Part shown: positions 1 to 8,094 of the stretch, in pieces
Layout of the letters: every line of letters starts with the position of its first letter
Numbering within the stretch: the stretch's first letter is position 1
Assembly: GCA_963578625.1 (NCBI GenBank)
Contig: CAUZEO010000155.1
Location: 1-11,789, forward strand
Source of the DNA: CAUZEO01 sp963578625
Lineage (GTDB): Bacteria; Verrucomicrobiota; Kiritimatiellia; SLOV01
Length of the DNA stretch: 11,789 nt
Direction of reading: 5' to 3'
Program-made: the position numbers and the translations under genes
Notes under the pieces: model-generated
Database searches by the model: none
What the model saw: only the letters and a program-made list of their open reading frames with translations
What the model was told of the DNA's origin: nothing

Positions 1-746
1 CCCTGCCGGACCTTCTCGAGCAGAAAATGATTCGAGGTGACCTGCACGCCCACTCCATTGCATCGGACGGTCATGACTCGATCGAAGAGATTGCGCGTAG
101 CGCGAAAGAGATGGGGTACGAGTACGTCGGGGTCACCGATCACTCGAAGCGACTGACCATTGCGAACGGCCTGGACGAACTCCGACTTGCCAGGCAAATC
201 GACGAAATCGACACCCTCAATGACAGCGGCCCAGGTATCCACATTTTTAAGAGCATTGAAGTGGATATTCTCGAAGACGGCGCCCTGGACCTGTCCGACG
301 AGATCCTCCAGCGGCTCGATTATGTTATCGCCTCGGTCCACTCGTTATTCAATCTGAGCCGGGAGCAACAGACGAAACGAGTGCTGCGGGCCATGGACAG
401 CAAATTCTTTTCCATTCTCGGGCACCCTACCGGCCGGCTTCTTTTGTCGCGTGAACCGTACGAAATCGATATTCCCCGGGTTATCGGGCACGCGAAGCAG
501 AGGGGCTGTTTTCTGGAGCTGAACGCGAATCCGAACCGGCTGGACCTTCACGACGTGCATTGCCGCGCGGCGGCGGAAGCGGGGGTGCTGATTGCCGTCA
601 ACACCGATGCGCACCGGATGCGCCATTTTTCGTTCATGAGGTACGGCGTTGGGCAGGCCCGCCGGGGCTGGCTCCGCAAAAGTGATGTGCTGAATACTCG
701 CTCGCTTGTTGAGTTACAGAAACTGCTAAAAGAGACCAGGCATTGA
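1..746 (+). CDS. polX: PolX-family DNA polymerase, C-terminal PHP domain (5' end outside window)
   Basis: The reading frame is open from base 3 and has no start of its own in the window, so this is the 3' part of a longer gene. Before the Met codon at 27 it reads LPDLLEQK, then IRGDLHAHS, which is the junction leading into the PHP domain in bacterial PolX. Numbered from that Met, all nine PHP metal ligands are visible: H7, H9, D14, H39, E78, H105, H133, D194 and H196. In PolX this domain supplies manganese-dependent 3'-5' exonuclease and AP-site or 3'-end processing, beside an N-terminal polymerase/HhH region acting in base excision repair. The complete metal set suggests an active nuclease. 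A stand-alone PHP phosphoesterase starting at 27 is possible, but the in-frame upstream residues argue against it. The gene ends 58 bases before the next one. Confidence 0.85.
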   Translation, partial: LPDLLEQKMIRGDLHAHSIASDGHDSIEEIARSAKEMGYEYVGVTDHSKRLTIANGLDELRLARQIDEIDTLNDSGPGIHIFKSIEVDILEDGALDLSDEILQRLDYVIASVHSLFNLSREQQTKRVLRAMDSKFFSILGHPTGRLLLSREPYEIDIPRVIGHAKQRGCFLELNANPNRLDLHDVHCRAAAEAGVLIAVNTDAHRMRHFSFMRYGVGQARRGWLRKSDVLNTRSLVELQKLLKETRH

Positions 747-804
747 TTTTTACCCCCAGTAGGCCTTAATATCCCCCCCGGTTTTCAAAAGGAAGGATCG
801 AATC

Positions 805-1431
805 ATGAAGTTCAGTAGAGTGTTTGTTGTCGCCGTTGCCGCTGCAATCGGCAGTTTTGCATGCTCCAGTGTTGGCGAGGCGCAGGCCGGAAAAGGCGAA
901 AAACTGGTTGTTTTGGTGAATGTGGGCGGGGTCGACGCGGAACTCTTCAAACGCGTGGCAGGCCATATTGAGCGCAACCTCTACACCAAGCCGTCCATCG
1001 CAAAGCCTCGCGATGCCGTGGGAGCAAAGGATCTGAAAGACGAAATGGAAGCTCTCAAGGATCTGGTGGGTCCCGATACGCACTGCGTAATTGGGGTCAT
1101 CATGGCGAATGACGAGGTTGCGCACTACATGGAGTCATTTCCTACCTACAGAATCGGGTTTGTCAACGCGGCCGGGATGAAGCCCGCGGAGGACGATGCG
1201 GAAAAATACGGTCGTCGGGTCGAAAAAGATGCGATCGCGGCAGTCGGACTTCTCTCCGGGCTGAGCGATTGCCCGATGCCCCGGTGCGCATTGTGGCACT
1301 ACAAGGACGACGCGGGACTGGACCGTAAGGGCCGAGGTCTTTGTCCGCCGGATCTTAAAAGATGGCTTAAAATCCACCACGACCATGGGCTGGAAGGCGC
1401 ACCGGATTTGAACAAGCCCTCAAACCCTTGA
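805..1431 (+). CDS. Exported archaemetzincin-like protein lacking the catalytic zinc site
   Basis: The product has 208 residues. It begins with an N-terminal signal peptide: Lys2/Arg5, then a hydrophobic stretch at about 6-19. Either signal peptidase I cuts after AQA (26-28), or C20 acts as a weak, non-canonical lipobox. The mature part resembles archaemetzincin (family M54): an N-terminal alpha/beta region (LVVLVNVGGVD, then VIGVIMAND), then the segment where the motif HEXXHXXGXXHC-X4-C should lie. Here residues 145-156 read AAVGLLSGLSDC, so all three zinc histidines and the catalytic Glu are missing. The structural cysteines C156, C161 (CX4C) and C180 remain, with the DRKG signature before C180; the fourth Cys is replaced by D183. 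The C-terminus has an HHDH cluster at 191-194. I infer an archaemetzincin fold that is no longer a peptidase; its function is unknown. The start is supported by AAGGAAGG at 789-796, eight bases before the ATG. The stop lies 16 bases before serS. Confidence 0.8.
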   Translation: MKFSRVFVVAVAAAIGSFACSSVGEAQAGKGEKLVVLVNVGGVDAELFKRVAGHIERNLYTKPSIAKPRDAVGAKDLKDEMEALKDLVGPDTHCVIGVIMANDEVAHYMESFPTYRIGFVNAAGMKPAEDDAEKYGRRVEKDAIAAVGLLSGLSDCPMPRCALWHYKDDAGLDRKGRGLCPPDLKRWLKIHHDHGLEGAPDLNKPSNP

Positions 1432-1447
1432 GGCACGACCTGGGAAA

Positions 1448-2713
1448 TTGCTTGATTTACGTACAATTCGCGACCATGCCGCTGCAATCGGCGAGCGGCT
1501 GGGAACCAAAGTTTCCGATGCCGACGTCACCGGTGTGCTCGCCGTCGATCGCCGCCGCCGCGATTTGGTCGCGGAAGTGGAGTCTTTAAAGAATCAACGC
1601 AACGTTGCCTCCAAAGAGTTGGGGCGAAAGAAGAAGAATGGCGAGGACACCGCCGGCGACCAGGTCACGTTGCGAGAGTTGGGCGACCGGATCAAGGATC
1701 TGGACCAGGAAGTGCGCGACGTGGAGGTGACTCTCAATGATGCGCTTTTGCGGCTGCCCAATCTTCCGCACGAGTCGGCGCCGGTTGGTTCGGGGGAAGC
1801 AGACAACCTCCTCATCCGCACGCACGGTTCACCGGGGGAATTCGATTTTGAACCCAAGCCTCACTGGGACATCGGGGAGGCATTGGGAATCCTCGATTTC
1901 GAGCGCGCTGCCCGCATGTCCGGATCCGGGTTCGCCATGCTGATGGGTGAAGGGGCGCGTCTTCAACGCGCCCTGATTCGATTCATGCTCGATGTGCACA
2001 CGCGCGAGCATGGATATCTTGAAGTTGCGCCTCCCTATCTCGTCAACGATGCGGCGATGACCGGCACGGGCCAGTTGCCGAAGATGGCGGAGGATATGTA
2101 CCGGGCCGACGCGGATGGCCTGTGGTTAATCCCTACCGCGGAAGTGCCGGTCACGAACTACTACAGGGAAGAGGTCATCGACGATCCGCTTCCTGTCTAT
2201 TTGACCGCCCATACCCCTTGTTTCCGCCGGGAAGCCGGAGCCGCGGGCCGGGACACCCGTGGGATGATTCGCGTCCACCAGTTCGAGAAAGTGGAGATGG
2301 TGAAGTTTGTGGATCCTGAAAGCTCGTACCGGGAACTGGAGACGCTGGTGGCGGATGCCGAGGATATTCTTCAGCGCCTTGGGCTGTGTTATCGGGTGGT
2401 CGAACTTTGCACATCCGATCTCAGTTTTGCCGCCGCCAAATGCTATGATATCGAACTGTGGGCCGCCGGACAGCAACGTTGGCTCGAAGTGTCGTCGTGC
2501 AGCAATTTCGAAGATTTTCAGGCCCGTCGGGCGAACATCCGGTTTCGTGATGAGAGCGGGAAGACAAAGTTCGTCCACACGCTGAACGGTTCCGGGGTGG
2601 CATTGCCGCGATTGATCGTGGCGATTCTCGAAAATTTTCAGCAGGCAGACGGCTCCGTCGTTATCCCTGAGGCGATCCGGCATTACATGGATGGCCAGCA
2701 ACGGATCGGGTGA
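1448..2713 (+). CDS. serS: Seryl-tRNA synthetase
   Basis: SerRS is the cytoplasmic class II synthetase that charges tRNA-Ser (and tRNA-Sec) with serine using ATP. The 421-residue product has the usual bacterial length. It starts with the family-typical MLDLRTIR, which fixes the start at the TTG codon at 1448. An N-terminal tRNA-binding coiled-coil arm runs at about 28-105, with a KNQRN heptad region. The catalytic core follows: TGTGQLPK (205-212), the serine-binding TAE (230-232), motif 2 around FRRE (259-262) with RVHQFEKVE (275-283), and motif 3 GSGVALPRL (381-389). No key residue is missing. There is no clear Shine-Dalgarno at ideal spacing (GGGAA is very near the TTG, GAGG is about 14 bases off), so expression may depend on coupling to the gene ending at 1431. 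The serS stop is followed closely by tilS. Confidence 0.97.
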   Translation: MLDLRTIRDHAAAIGERLGTKVSDADVTGVLAVDRRRRDLVAEVESLKNQRNVASKELGRKKKNGEDTAGDQVTLRELGDRIKDLDQEVRDVEVTLNDALLRLPNLPHESAPVGSGEADNLLIRTHGSPGEFDFEPKPHWDIGEALGILDFERAARMSGSGFAMLMGEGARLQRALIRFMLDVHTREHGYLEVAPPYLVNDAAMTGTGQLPKMAEDMYRADADGLWLIPTAEVPVTNYYREEVIDDPLPVYLTAHTPCFRREAGAAGRDTRGMIRVHQFEKVEMVKFVDPESSYRELETLVADAEDILQRLGLCYRVVELCTSDLSFAAAKCYDIELWAAGQQRWLEVSSCSNFEDFQARRANIRFRDESGKTKFVHTLNGSGVALPRLIVAILENFQQADGSVVIPEAIRHYMDGQQRIG

Positions 2714-2762
2714 AGCGGGTACCTGCTCATTCCCGGGCCGATTGCTGCGTTTAGGGAGCCTC

Positions 2763-4172
2763 GTGGAACACAAACTGGTTTCAACGGTAGCGGAGACGAT
2801 TCAGGGCCGCGGCCTGGCGAATCGGGGCGACAGGCTTTTGCTGGCGGTTTCAGGTGGTGCCGATTCGGTCTGTATGCTGCGCGCCATGCTGTTATTGAGG
2901 GATCGCCTCGCGGTGTCTCTATCCGTGGCGCATCTCGATCATGGAATTCGTCCGGATTCCGATGCGGATGCCAGGTTTGTCCGGTGTCTGTGCTCCGCTG
3001 TCGATGTGCCCTGCTACGTGGAGCGGGTCGATGCAGTGCGCCGGGCGACGGAAGCCGGGCTTTCCCTGGAAACTGCTGCCCGGAATCTTCGGTATGACTT
3101 CCTGATCCGGACCGCAAGGGAGCATCAAGTCAACGTCATTGCCACCGCCCATACGCGGGACGACCAGGCGGAAACAATGCTCTTTAGACTCGTACGTGGC
3201 AGCGGGCCCCGGGGCCTCTCCGGAATTCCGTATCGGCGCGAGCGGGATGGGGTTCGTATCGTGCGTCCCCTGCTGGACAATCGTCGGGAGCAGGTTGTCG
3301 ATTTCCTGAATGGAATTCGTCAATCGTGGCGTGAAGATCCCTCGAACGAGGATCCGCGGCACACGCGAAACCGGATTCGCAACCAGGTAATCCCCTATCT
3401 GGAGGAGAATCTGAATCCATCGGTGCGTGAGGCGTTGGTTCGGACGGCAGCAATTCTTTCAGAGGAAGATCGGTGGCTCGAATCACTGACCGGCGAGGCT
3501 CTTGGCCGGTGTGCCGCGTCCGGCGGCGGGGGGGCATTGGATCCGGCGCTGCTGCAGACGCTCGATCCCGCTCTATTGCGGCGGGTTCTTCACCGATGGA
3601 TGCGGGAGAAAGGGATCCCCATGGGCCAGGTCGATTTTGACACCTTGGAATCCGCATCCGCGCTGGTCGGTCGTCCATCCGGAACGTCCCCGATCGGCGC
3701 AGGCTGGGTGATTCAGCGGACCCCATCTAGGTTGGATCTGGTCAGGCCTGACGATACGGTTGCGCCAATTCCGTTTCGTGTTCGAGTGAACGTTCCCGGC
3801 CGGACCGTTATCGAATCGTTAGGTCTTCAGGTGGATGTGAGTTATGATTCCGGATTCGAGCGAACCGAGTCCGAGGGGATCGGAATGTATCCGGTCAGCG
3901 GATGGATCGACCGCGATTCGGTAGGGTCCGATGAGGTCTTTCTTCGAAGTTGGGAACCGGGAGATCGCACGGAGCCGGTGGGTATGTCCGGATCCGTCAA
4001 ACTGCAGAATCTATTCGTTGATCGGAAGATTCCCCGGGAGGCGCGTATTCTGGTCCCGCTGCTCGAGTGTAGAGGCCAGATTGCGTGGATTCCAGGGTAC
4101 CGTGTAGACAGAAGGTGGTCGGTTCAAGGGCAGGATACACCGTCCTTGAGGTTTCTAGTGAAGATGGCGTAG
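2763..4172 (+). CDS. tilS: tRNA(Ile)-lysidine synthase
   Basis: TilS attaches lysine to C34 of the CAU-anticodon tRNA-Ile in an ATP-dependent reaction, so that it reads AUA rather than AUG. The N-terminal PP-loop ATPase domain has SGGADS at residues 30-35 from the start chosen here, then AHLDHGIRP and TAHTRDDQAET. A middle linker region follows. The C-terminal TilS_C domain covers roughly the last 80 residues (FLRSWEPGDR, KLQNLFVDRKIPR, IAWIPGYRVD). I chose the GTG at 2763 because AGGGAG (2753-2758) lies just upstream and because the N-terminus then matches the usual short lead-in to the PP-loop. An in-frame ATG at 2691 would add 24 unusual residues and overlap serS by 23 bases, so the start is less certain than the identity. 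Length (469 residues) is normal for the family. Confidence 0.93.
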   Translation: MEHKLVSTVAETIQGRGLANRGDRLLLAVSGGADSVCMLRAMLLLRDRLAVSLSVAHLDHGIRPDSDADARFVRCLCSAVDVPCYVERVDAVRRATEAGLSLETAARNLRYDFLIRTAREHQVNVIATAHTRDDQAETMLFRLVRGSGPRGLSGIPYRRERDGVRIVRPLLDNRREQVVDFLNGIRQSWREDPSNEDPRHTRNRIRNQVIPYLEENLNPSVREALVRTAAILSEEDRWLESLTGEALGRCAASGGGGALDPALLQTLDPALLRRVLHRWMREKGIPMGQVDFDTLESASALVGRPSGTSPIGAGWVIQRTPSRLDLVRPDDTVAPIPFRVRVNVPGRTVIESLGLQVDVSYDSGFERTESEGIGMYPVSGWIDRDSVGSDEVFLRSWEPGDRTEPVGMSGSVKLQNLFVDRKIPREARILVPLLECRGQIAWIPGYRVDRRWSVQGQDTPSLRFLVKMA

Positions 4173-4201
4173 GGGTTGCTCAGCAGATTTCGAATCAAAT
4201 T

Positions 4202-4225
4202 CGCCAGAAATAGCGTTGTTTTTTT
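4202..4225 (+). terminator. Possible weak Rho-independent terminator after tilS
   Basis: CGCCA (4202-4206) and TAGCG (4211-4215) can pair around a GAAA loop with one A/C mismatch. They are followed by TTGTTTTTTT (4216-4225). The stem is short, so termination may be partial. Its place between tilS and a promoter-like sequence for ftsH fits a transcript boundary. Confidence 0.28.
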
Positions 4226-4252
4226 GAACATCATGGAATATCTTGGTATTAG
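4224..4252 (+). promoter_or_regulatory. Putative sigma70-type promoter for ftsH
   Basis: TTGAAC (4224-4229) is followed by a 17-base spacer and TATTAG (4247-4252). TGG directly before the -10 makes an extended -10 element. Each hexamer matches the consensus at four of six positions. The predicted start lies about 30 bases before the ftsH ATG. Consensus promoters may not apply fully in this lineage. Confidence 0.35.
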
Positions 4253-4291
4253 TATAGATTGGGTCGTCCGATCCGAAGGAAAGTCCGCACA

Positions 4292-6331
4292 ATGAGTTCG
4301 CAGAATGTCGACAATGAGCGGAAGGAAAGCGCCACGAATCAGAAAATGCCCCTCAAGGGCCTGATGGTTTGGCTCCTCCTCCTCGCGCTCTTCATAGCCA
4401 TGTACAATGTTCTCCCGCAGGGGCGGGAGAAGTACCCCACGATCAATTTGATCCCTGACTTCGTGGATCACGTCGAAAACGGCGAGATTCGCAATTGCGA
4501 AATCGTCGCGGAGATGACGGGGGTTCGCTATGTCAGGGGCGAATTGATGACCTCGGATCCTGAGTCCGGGAAACCTCGCCGATTCAAAGCCTACTTCCTC
4601 GAGTCGTTTGATGTCGTGGGGCTGCTCAACGAGAACAACGTTGAAGCTACCCCGATCGCGGAAGTCAAATATCAGAGTCCGATCCTCTATTCGCTGCTTA
4701 CGGGATTGGTTCCGATTCTTCTGATCCTCGGTCTTCTCTATTTTCTCTTTATCCGCCAGATGCGGATTGCAGGCAAAGGTGCCATGAATTTCGGAAAGAG
4801 CCGCGCCAAGCTCCTCAATCGCAATCGAAAGCAGATTACCTTCACGGACGTAGCCGGCGTCGAGGAGGCCAAGGAGGAAGTACAGGAGATTGTGGAGTTT
4901 CTGAAGGATCCGAAGAGATTTCAGCGCCTCGGCGGGCGTATTCCGAAAGGAGTTCTCCTGGTAGGTCCGCCCGGAACCGGTAAGACATTATTGGCCAAGG
5001 CGATCGCTGGAGAGGCGCAGGTTCCCTTTTTCAGCATCAGCGGGTCGGATTTCGTGGAGATGTTCGTCGGGGTTGGCGCATCCCGGGTTCGGGACATGTT
5101 CGAGCAGGGGAAGAAGAATGCGCCCTGCATCATTTTCATCGATGAGATCGATGCCGTGGGTCGCAGCCGGTTCAGCGGCGTGGGCGGTGGTCACGATGAG
5201 CGGGAGCAAACCCTGAACGCGTTGCTGGTCGAGATGGACGGTTTCGATACCCAGGAGGGTGTCATCATCATCGCGGCAACCAACCGCCCCGACGTCCTTG
5301 ACAATGCACTCCTTCGCCCCGGCCGATTCGACCGGTCCATTTTCGTAGACCTGCCGACACTGGATGGACGGGAAGAGATCCTCAAAATTCACACGGAACT
5401 CGTCAAGTTGAATGAGGCGACGGATTTGCGGCGGGTTGCCCGCGGCACGCCCGGGTTTTCCGGTGCGGATCTGGCGAACCTAGTCAACGAGGCCGCGCTG
5501 CTGGCGGCGCGCGGTGACGCCGATGAAGTCAACACAGCGGACTTGGAGGAAGCCCGCGACAAGGTGCGTTGGGGCCGCGAACGGCGAAGCAGGGTACTCG
5601 ACGATAAAGCACGGGAGTTGACGGCCTATCATGAAGGGGGTCACGCCGTGGTGATGGCGTTGCAGGACCATTCGGAACCGCTGCACAAGGTGACGATTAT
5701 TCCAAGGGGGCAGTCGCTTGGCTCCACCATGCAGCTGCCCGAAAAGGATTTATACACCGAGAGCAAAAACAGGCTTCAGGCGATGCTGGTTGCCTTTATG
5801 GGCGGCCGGGCCGCCGAAGAGTTGGTCTTTTCAGACATCACCACCGGGGCGCAGAATGATCTGAAGCAGGCGACGGCGATTGCGCGCAGCATGGTCTGCG
5901 AGTGGGGGATGAGTGCGCTGATGGGGCCGCAGTCGTTCGGCAACCGGGAAGAACACCTGTTTCTCGGGCGGGAGATCACCAGGAACAATGATTATAGTGA
6001 AGAGACCGCTCGAAAGATCGATTCCGAAGTCGGTCGTCTGCTCAAGGATGCCTATGACCGGGCGATGCAATATTTGAAAACGAATCGCGACAAACTCGAT
6101 ACTATCGCGCAACAGCTTTTGGAGCGAGAAACGTTGGATGGCGACGAGGTCATGGAGATTATGGAGCACGGCCGATTGTTGAAAAAACCCGATCGCGAGA
6201 GTGGGATAGCGAATTCCCCGGTGGATGGGGTGTCGGAATCATCGGAATCCGTGGATGATGTGTCCGGAAGAACGAAAGATTACATTCCCCCGCTGTCCGG
6301 CGCTCCCGGGCCGGACGCATCGCCCGCGTGA
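4292..6331 (+). CDS. ftsH: ATP-dependent zinc metalloprotease FtsH
   Basis: FtsH is the membrane-anchored hexameric AAA+ protease that removes misfolded membrane proteins and selected cytoplasmic regulators. From the ATG at 4292 the product has 679 residues. TM1 is at about 23-41, the periplasmic domain runs to about 128, and TM2 is at about 130-155. The AAA domain carries Walker A GPPGTGKT (225-232), pore loop FVGVGA (258-263), Walker B IIFIDEID (280-287) and the second region of homology with the arginine fingers (331-348, ending RPGRFDR). The M41 peptidase has HEGGH (447-451), with the third zinc ligand at D523 (in AQNDLKQAT). The tail after about 630 is Ser/Asp/Pro-rich and probably disordered. 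I preferred this ATG to a TTG at 4259 because AAGGAAAG lies upstream and the shorter N-terminus is typical. All catalytic residues are present. folP follows after 54 bases with no visible terminator. Confidence 0.97.
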   Translation: MSSQNVDNERKESATNQKMPLKGLMVWLLLLALFIAMYNVLPQGREKYPTINLIPDFVDHVENGEIRNCEIVAEMTGVRYVRGELMTSDPESGKPRRFKAYFLESFDVVGLLNENNVEATPIAEVKYQSPILYSLLTGLVPILLILGLLYFLFIRQMRIAGKGAMNFGKSRAKLLNRNRKQITFTDVAGVEEAKEEVQEIVEFLKDPKRFQRLGGRIPKGVLLVGPPGTGKTLLAKAIAGEAQVPFFSISGSDFVEMFVGVGASRVRDMFEQGKKNAPCIIFIDEIDAVGRSRFSGVGGGHDEREQTLNALLVEMDGFDTQEGVIIIAATNRPDVLDNALLRPGRFDRSIFVDLPTLDGREEILKIHTELVKLNEATDLRRVARGTPGFSGADLANLVNEAALLAARGDADEVNTADLEEARDKVRWGRERRSRVLDDKARELTAYHEGGHAVVMALQDHSEPLHKVTIIPRGQSLGSTMQLPEKDLYTESKNRLQAMLVAFMGGRAAEELVFSDITTGAQNDLKQATAIARSMVCEWGMSALMGPQSFGNREEHLFLGREITRNNDYSEETARKIDSEVGRLLKDAYDRAMQYLKTNRDKLDTIAQQLLERETLDGDEVMEIMEHGRLLKKPDRESGIANSPVDGVSESSESVDDVSGRTKDYIPPLSGAPGPDASPA

Positions 6332-6385
6332 CGCTATTTTCGCTCCGGGCAGACCGTCGCGGGTGCGCAATGGCGGCAGCGTTGT

Positions 6386-7225
6386 ATGATTTGGTCGTGT
6401 ACCGATACCAGGATTGAAATCGGCGATCGCCCGCTGGTCATGGGCATTCTGAATGTTACGCCCGACAGTTTTTCGGACGGCGGAATGTATGACGACGCTG
6501 CTGAGGCCGCCGATCACGCCCGGCAGATGATTCAAGACGGCGCGAGTATCGTGGATGTGGGGGGGGAATCGACTCGTCCCGGCGCTGCCGAAGTTTCGGA
6601 AGTGGAGGAAATGCGGCGAACGATCCCCGTGGTGGAGGCGATTCGGCGGGACTCGTCCGTAATCATATCCATCGATACCCGCAAGGCCGCGGTCGCGCGT
6701 CGGGCAATCGAAGCAGGGGCGTCCATCGTCAACGACGTGTCGGCGATGACCCATGATGCCGAGATGGCGGGGGTGATCGCGGGATCCGGGGCCGGCATCG
6801 TGCTCATGCACATGCGGGGAAATCCACGGACGATGCAGAACAGCCCCACGTACGAGGATGTCCTCCGGGAAGTCTGCGACCGGCTGGGCGAGAGGCTGGA
6901 TGCCTGCAGGAAAGCGGGGATAAACGCCGATCAGACGGTCCTCGATCCGGGGATTGGATTCGGGAAAACCCTCGATCACAACCTCGCTCTTCTCGCTGGG
7001 ATACCTTCGCTGCGACGTTTGGGACGTCCGGTATTGATCGGGCTGTCGCGCAAGAGCTTTCTGGGACGATTAACCGGTCGTGACGCGGACGAACGCGCGG
7101 CGGCAACCATCGCAGGAAATTTCTTTGCCGCGGAGCGCGGGGCAGATATACTCAGAGCCCACGATGTGCGCGAAACAGTCGATGCGATGACTGTATTCAA
7201 AGCGTTGCGAACATGGAACGACTGA
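6386..7225 (+). CDS. folP: Dihydropteroate synthase
   Basis: DHPS condenses 6-hydroxymethyl-dihydropterin pyrophosphate with p-aminobenzoate in folate synthesis; it is the sulfonamide target. The 279-residue product shows the TIM-barrel motifs in order: MGILNVTPDSFSDGG (19-33), GGESTRPG (59-66), SIDT (95-98), NDVSA (116-120), MHMRG (141-145), DPGIGFGK (187-194), SRKSFLG (221-227) and RAHDV (257-261). All usual pterin, pABA and phosphate contacts appear intact. The ATG at 6386 gives the short N-terminal strand normal for the family; the Shine-Dalgarno is weak, fitting translation as part of the ftsH transcript. The 3' end overlaps cdaA by 13 bases, suggesting translational coupling. Confidence 0.97.
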   Translation: MIWSCTDTRIEIGDRPLVMGILNVTPDSFSDGGMYDDAAEAADHARQMIQDGASIVDVGGESTRPGAAEVSEVEEMRRTIPVVEAIRRDSSVIISIDTRKAAVARRAIEAGASIVNDVSAMTHDAEMAGVIAGSGAGIVLMHMRGNPRTMQNSPTYEDVLREVCDRLGERLDACRKAGINADQTVLDPGIGFGKTLDHNLALLAGIPSLRRLGRPVLIGLSRKSFLGRLTGRDADERAAATIAGNFFAAERGADILRAHDVRETVDAMTVFKALRTWND

Positions 7226-8094
7226 TTGAATTGATGAAAGCAGTGCCGGCCCCCGGAGTGCGCGGGGTGGTGGAGATTTGTGTCCTCGCGGTACTGATTT
7301 ACTACGTGATCCTTTTTTTTCGTGGGACCGGCGGCGCGGCAGTTCTCATCGGCTTTGTCGGTTTTCTCGCGGCCAGCCTCATGATCACGAGCATATTCAA
7401 CCTCTACGCGCTGAACTGGCTGCTAAGCAAATTCACGGTAGCTTTCCCATTGGCAGTGCTGATCATTTTTCAACCGGAGATTCGCCGGGCACTGGCTGAA
7501 CTTGGAAAGGGACCCGCATTCACGACTACTGCGAGTGAGAGCCGGATGATCGAATGCGTGGTCCAGGCCGCCATGATGCTCGCGGACCGGAAAATCGGGG
7601 CGCTGGTCGCGATCCAGCGAGAGATCGGAACGCGGTCCATTATCGAGACCGGCACCCGGATAGAGAGCCCGGTGTCGACGGAACTGCTGGCCCAACTCTT
7701 CTATCCGAACACTCCGCTGCACGACGGCGGGGTCGTGATTTCCGGGAACACGGTCATGGCTGCCGGATGCCTGTTTCCTCTGTCGCAGCGGGATGGGCTG
7801 AGCACGGAGTTAGGGATGAGGCACCGCGCGGGACTGGGAATGAGCGAGGAAACGGATGCGGTCGTGGTTGTTGTATCGGAAGAGACCGGGCAGGTTTCGG
7901 TCGCCTACCGTGGGCACCTCAGCCGGGAATTCGGCGAAGACCGTCTTCGCAAACTGTTGATTAAGGTCCTGATGCGCGGCCGGCGCGCGCGTAGCCCGCT
8001 GAAGCGGGTGAAGGATCAGTTGGATTTGAGCCCCGAAGGTGTGGCGAAAACCGAAGTACTGACGAAGGAGGAAACGAAATCCCATGCCGGCTAA
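7213..8094 (+). CDS. cdaA: Diadenylate cyclase CdaA (membrane-bound, DAC domain)
   Basis: CdaA joins two ATP to make the second messenger c-di-AMP, which controls potassium and osmolyte balance and cell-wall homeostasis in many bacteria. The 293-residue product has three N-terminal transmembrane segments (about 17-36, 41-60 and 70-86). The DAC catalytic domain follows at about 100-255, with LHDGG (169-173), STELG (197-201), RHRA (203-206) and VVSEETG (220-226). The usual DGA motif reads DGG (171-173) here, a small change at the active-site loop; the aspartate and the RHR motif are kept, so activity is likely. The tail after about 255 is basic and then charged. The gene overlaps folP by 13 bases and cdaR by 11, so the three are probably co-translated. 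Older names are YbbP and DacA. Confidence 0.93.
   Translation: MERLIELMKAVPAPGVRGVVEICVLAVLIYYVILFFRGTGGAAVLIGFVGFLAASLMITSIFNLYALNWLLSKFTVAFPLAVLIIFQPEIRRALAELGKGPAFTTTASESRMIECVVQAAMMLADRKIGALVAIQREIGTRSIIETGTRIESPVSTELLAQLFYPNTPLHDGGVVISGNTVMAAGCLFPLSQRDGLSTELGMRHRAGLGMSEETDAVVVVVSEETGQVSVAYRGHLSREFGEDRLRKLLIKVLMRGRRARSPLKRVKDQLDLSPEGVAKTEVLTKEETKSHAG

Noticed and set aside
747..804. Possible terminator or regulatory element after the PolX gene
   Set aside because: The C-runs and short T-run near 747-784 form no convincing stem; only the Shine-Dalgarno of the next gene is supported.
2126..2773. 215-codon open frame on the minus strand across serS
   Set aside because: It lies fully opposite serS and the serS/tilS junction, and its translation has no recognisable motif; it is a shadow of GC-rich coding sequence.
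6239..6979. 246-codon open frame on the minus strand across ftsH/folP
   Set aside because: It is antisense to two certain genes, with low-complexity His/Arg/Pro-rich translation and no domain signs.
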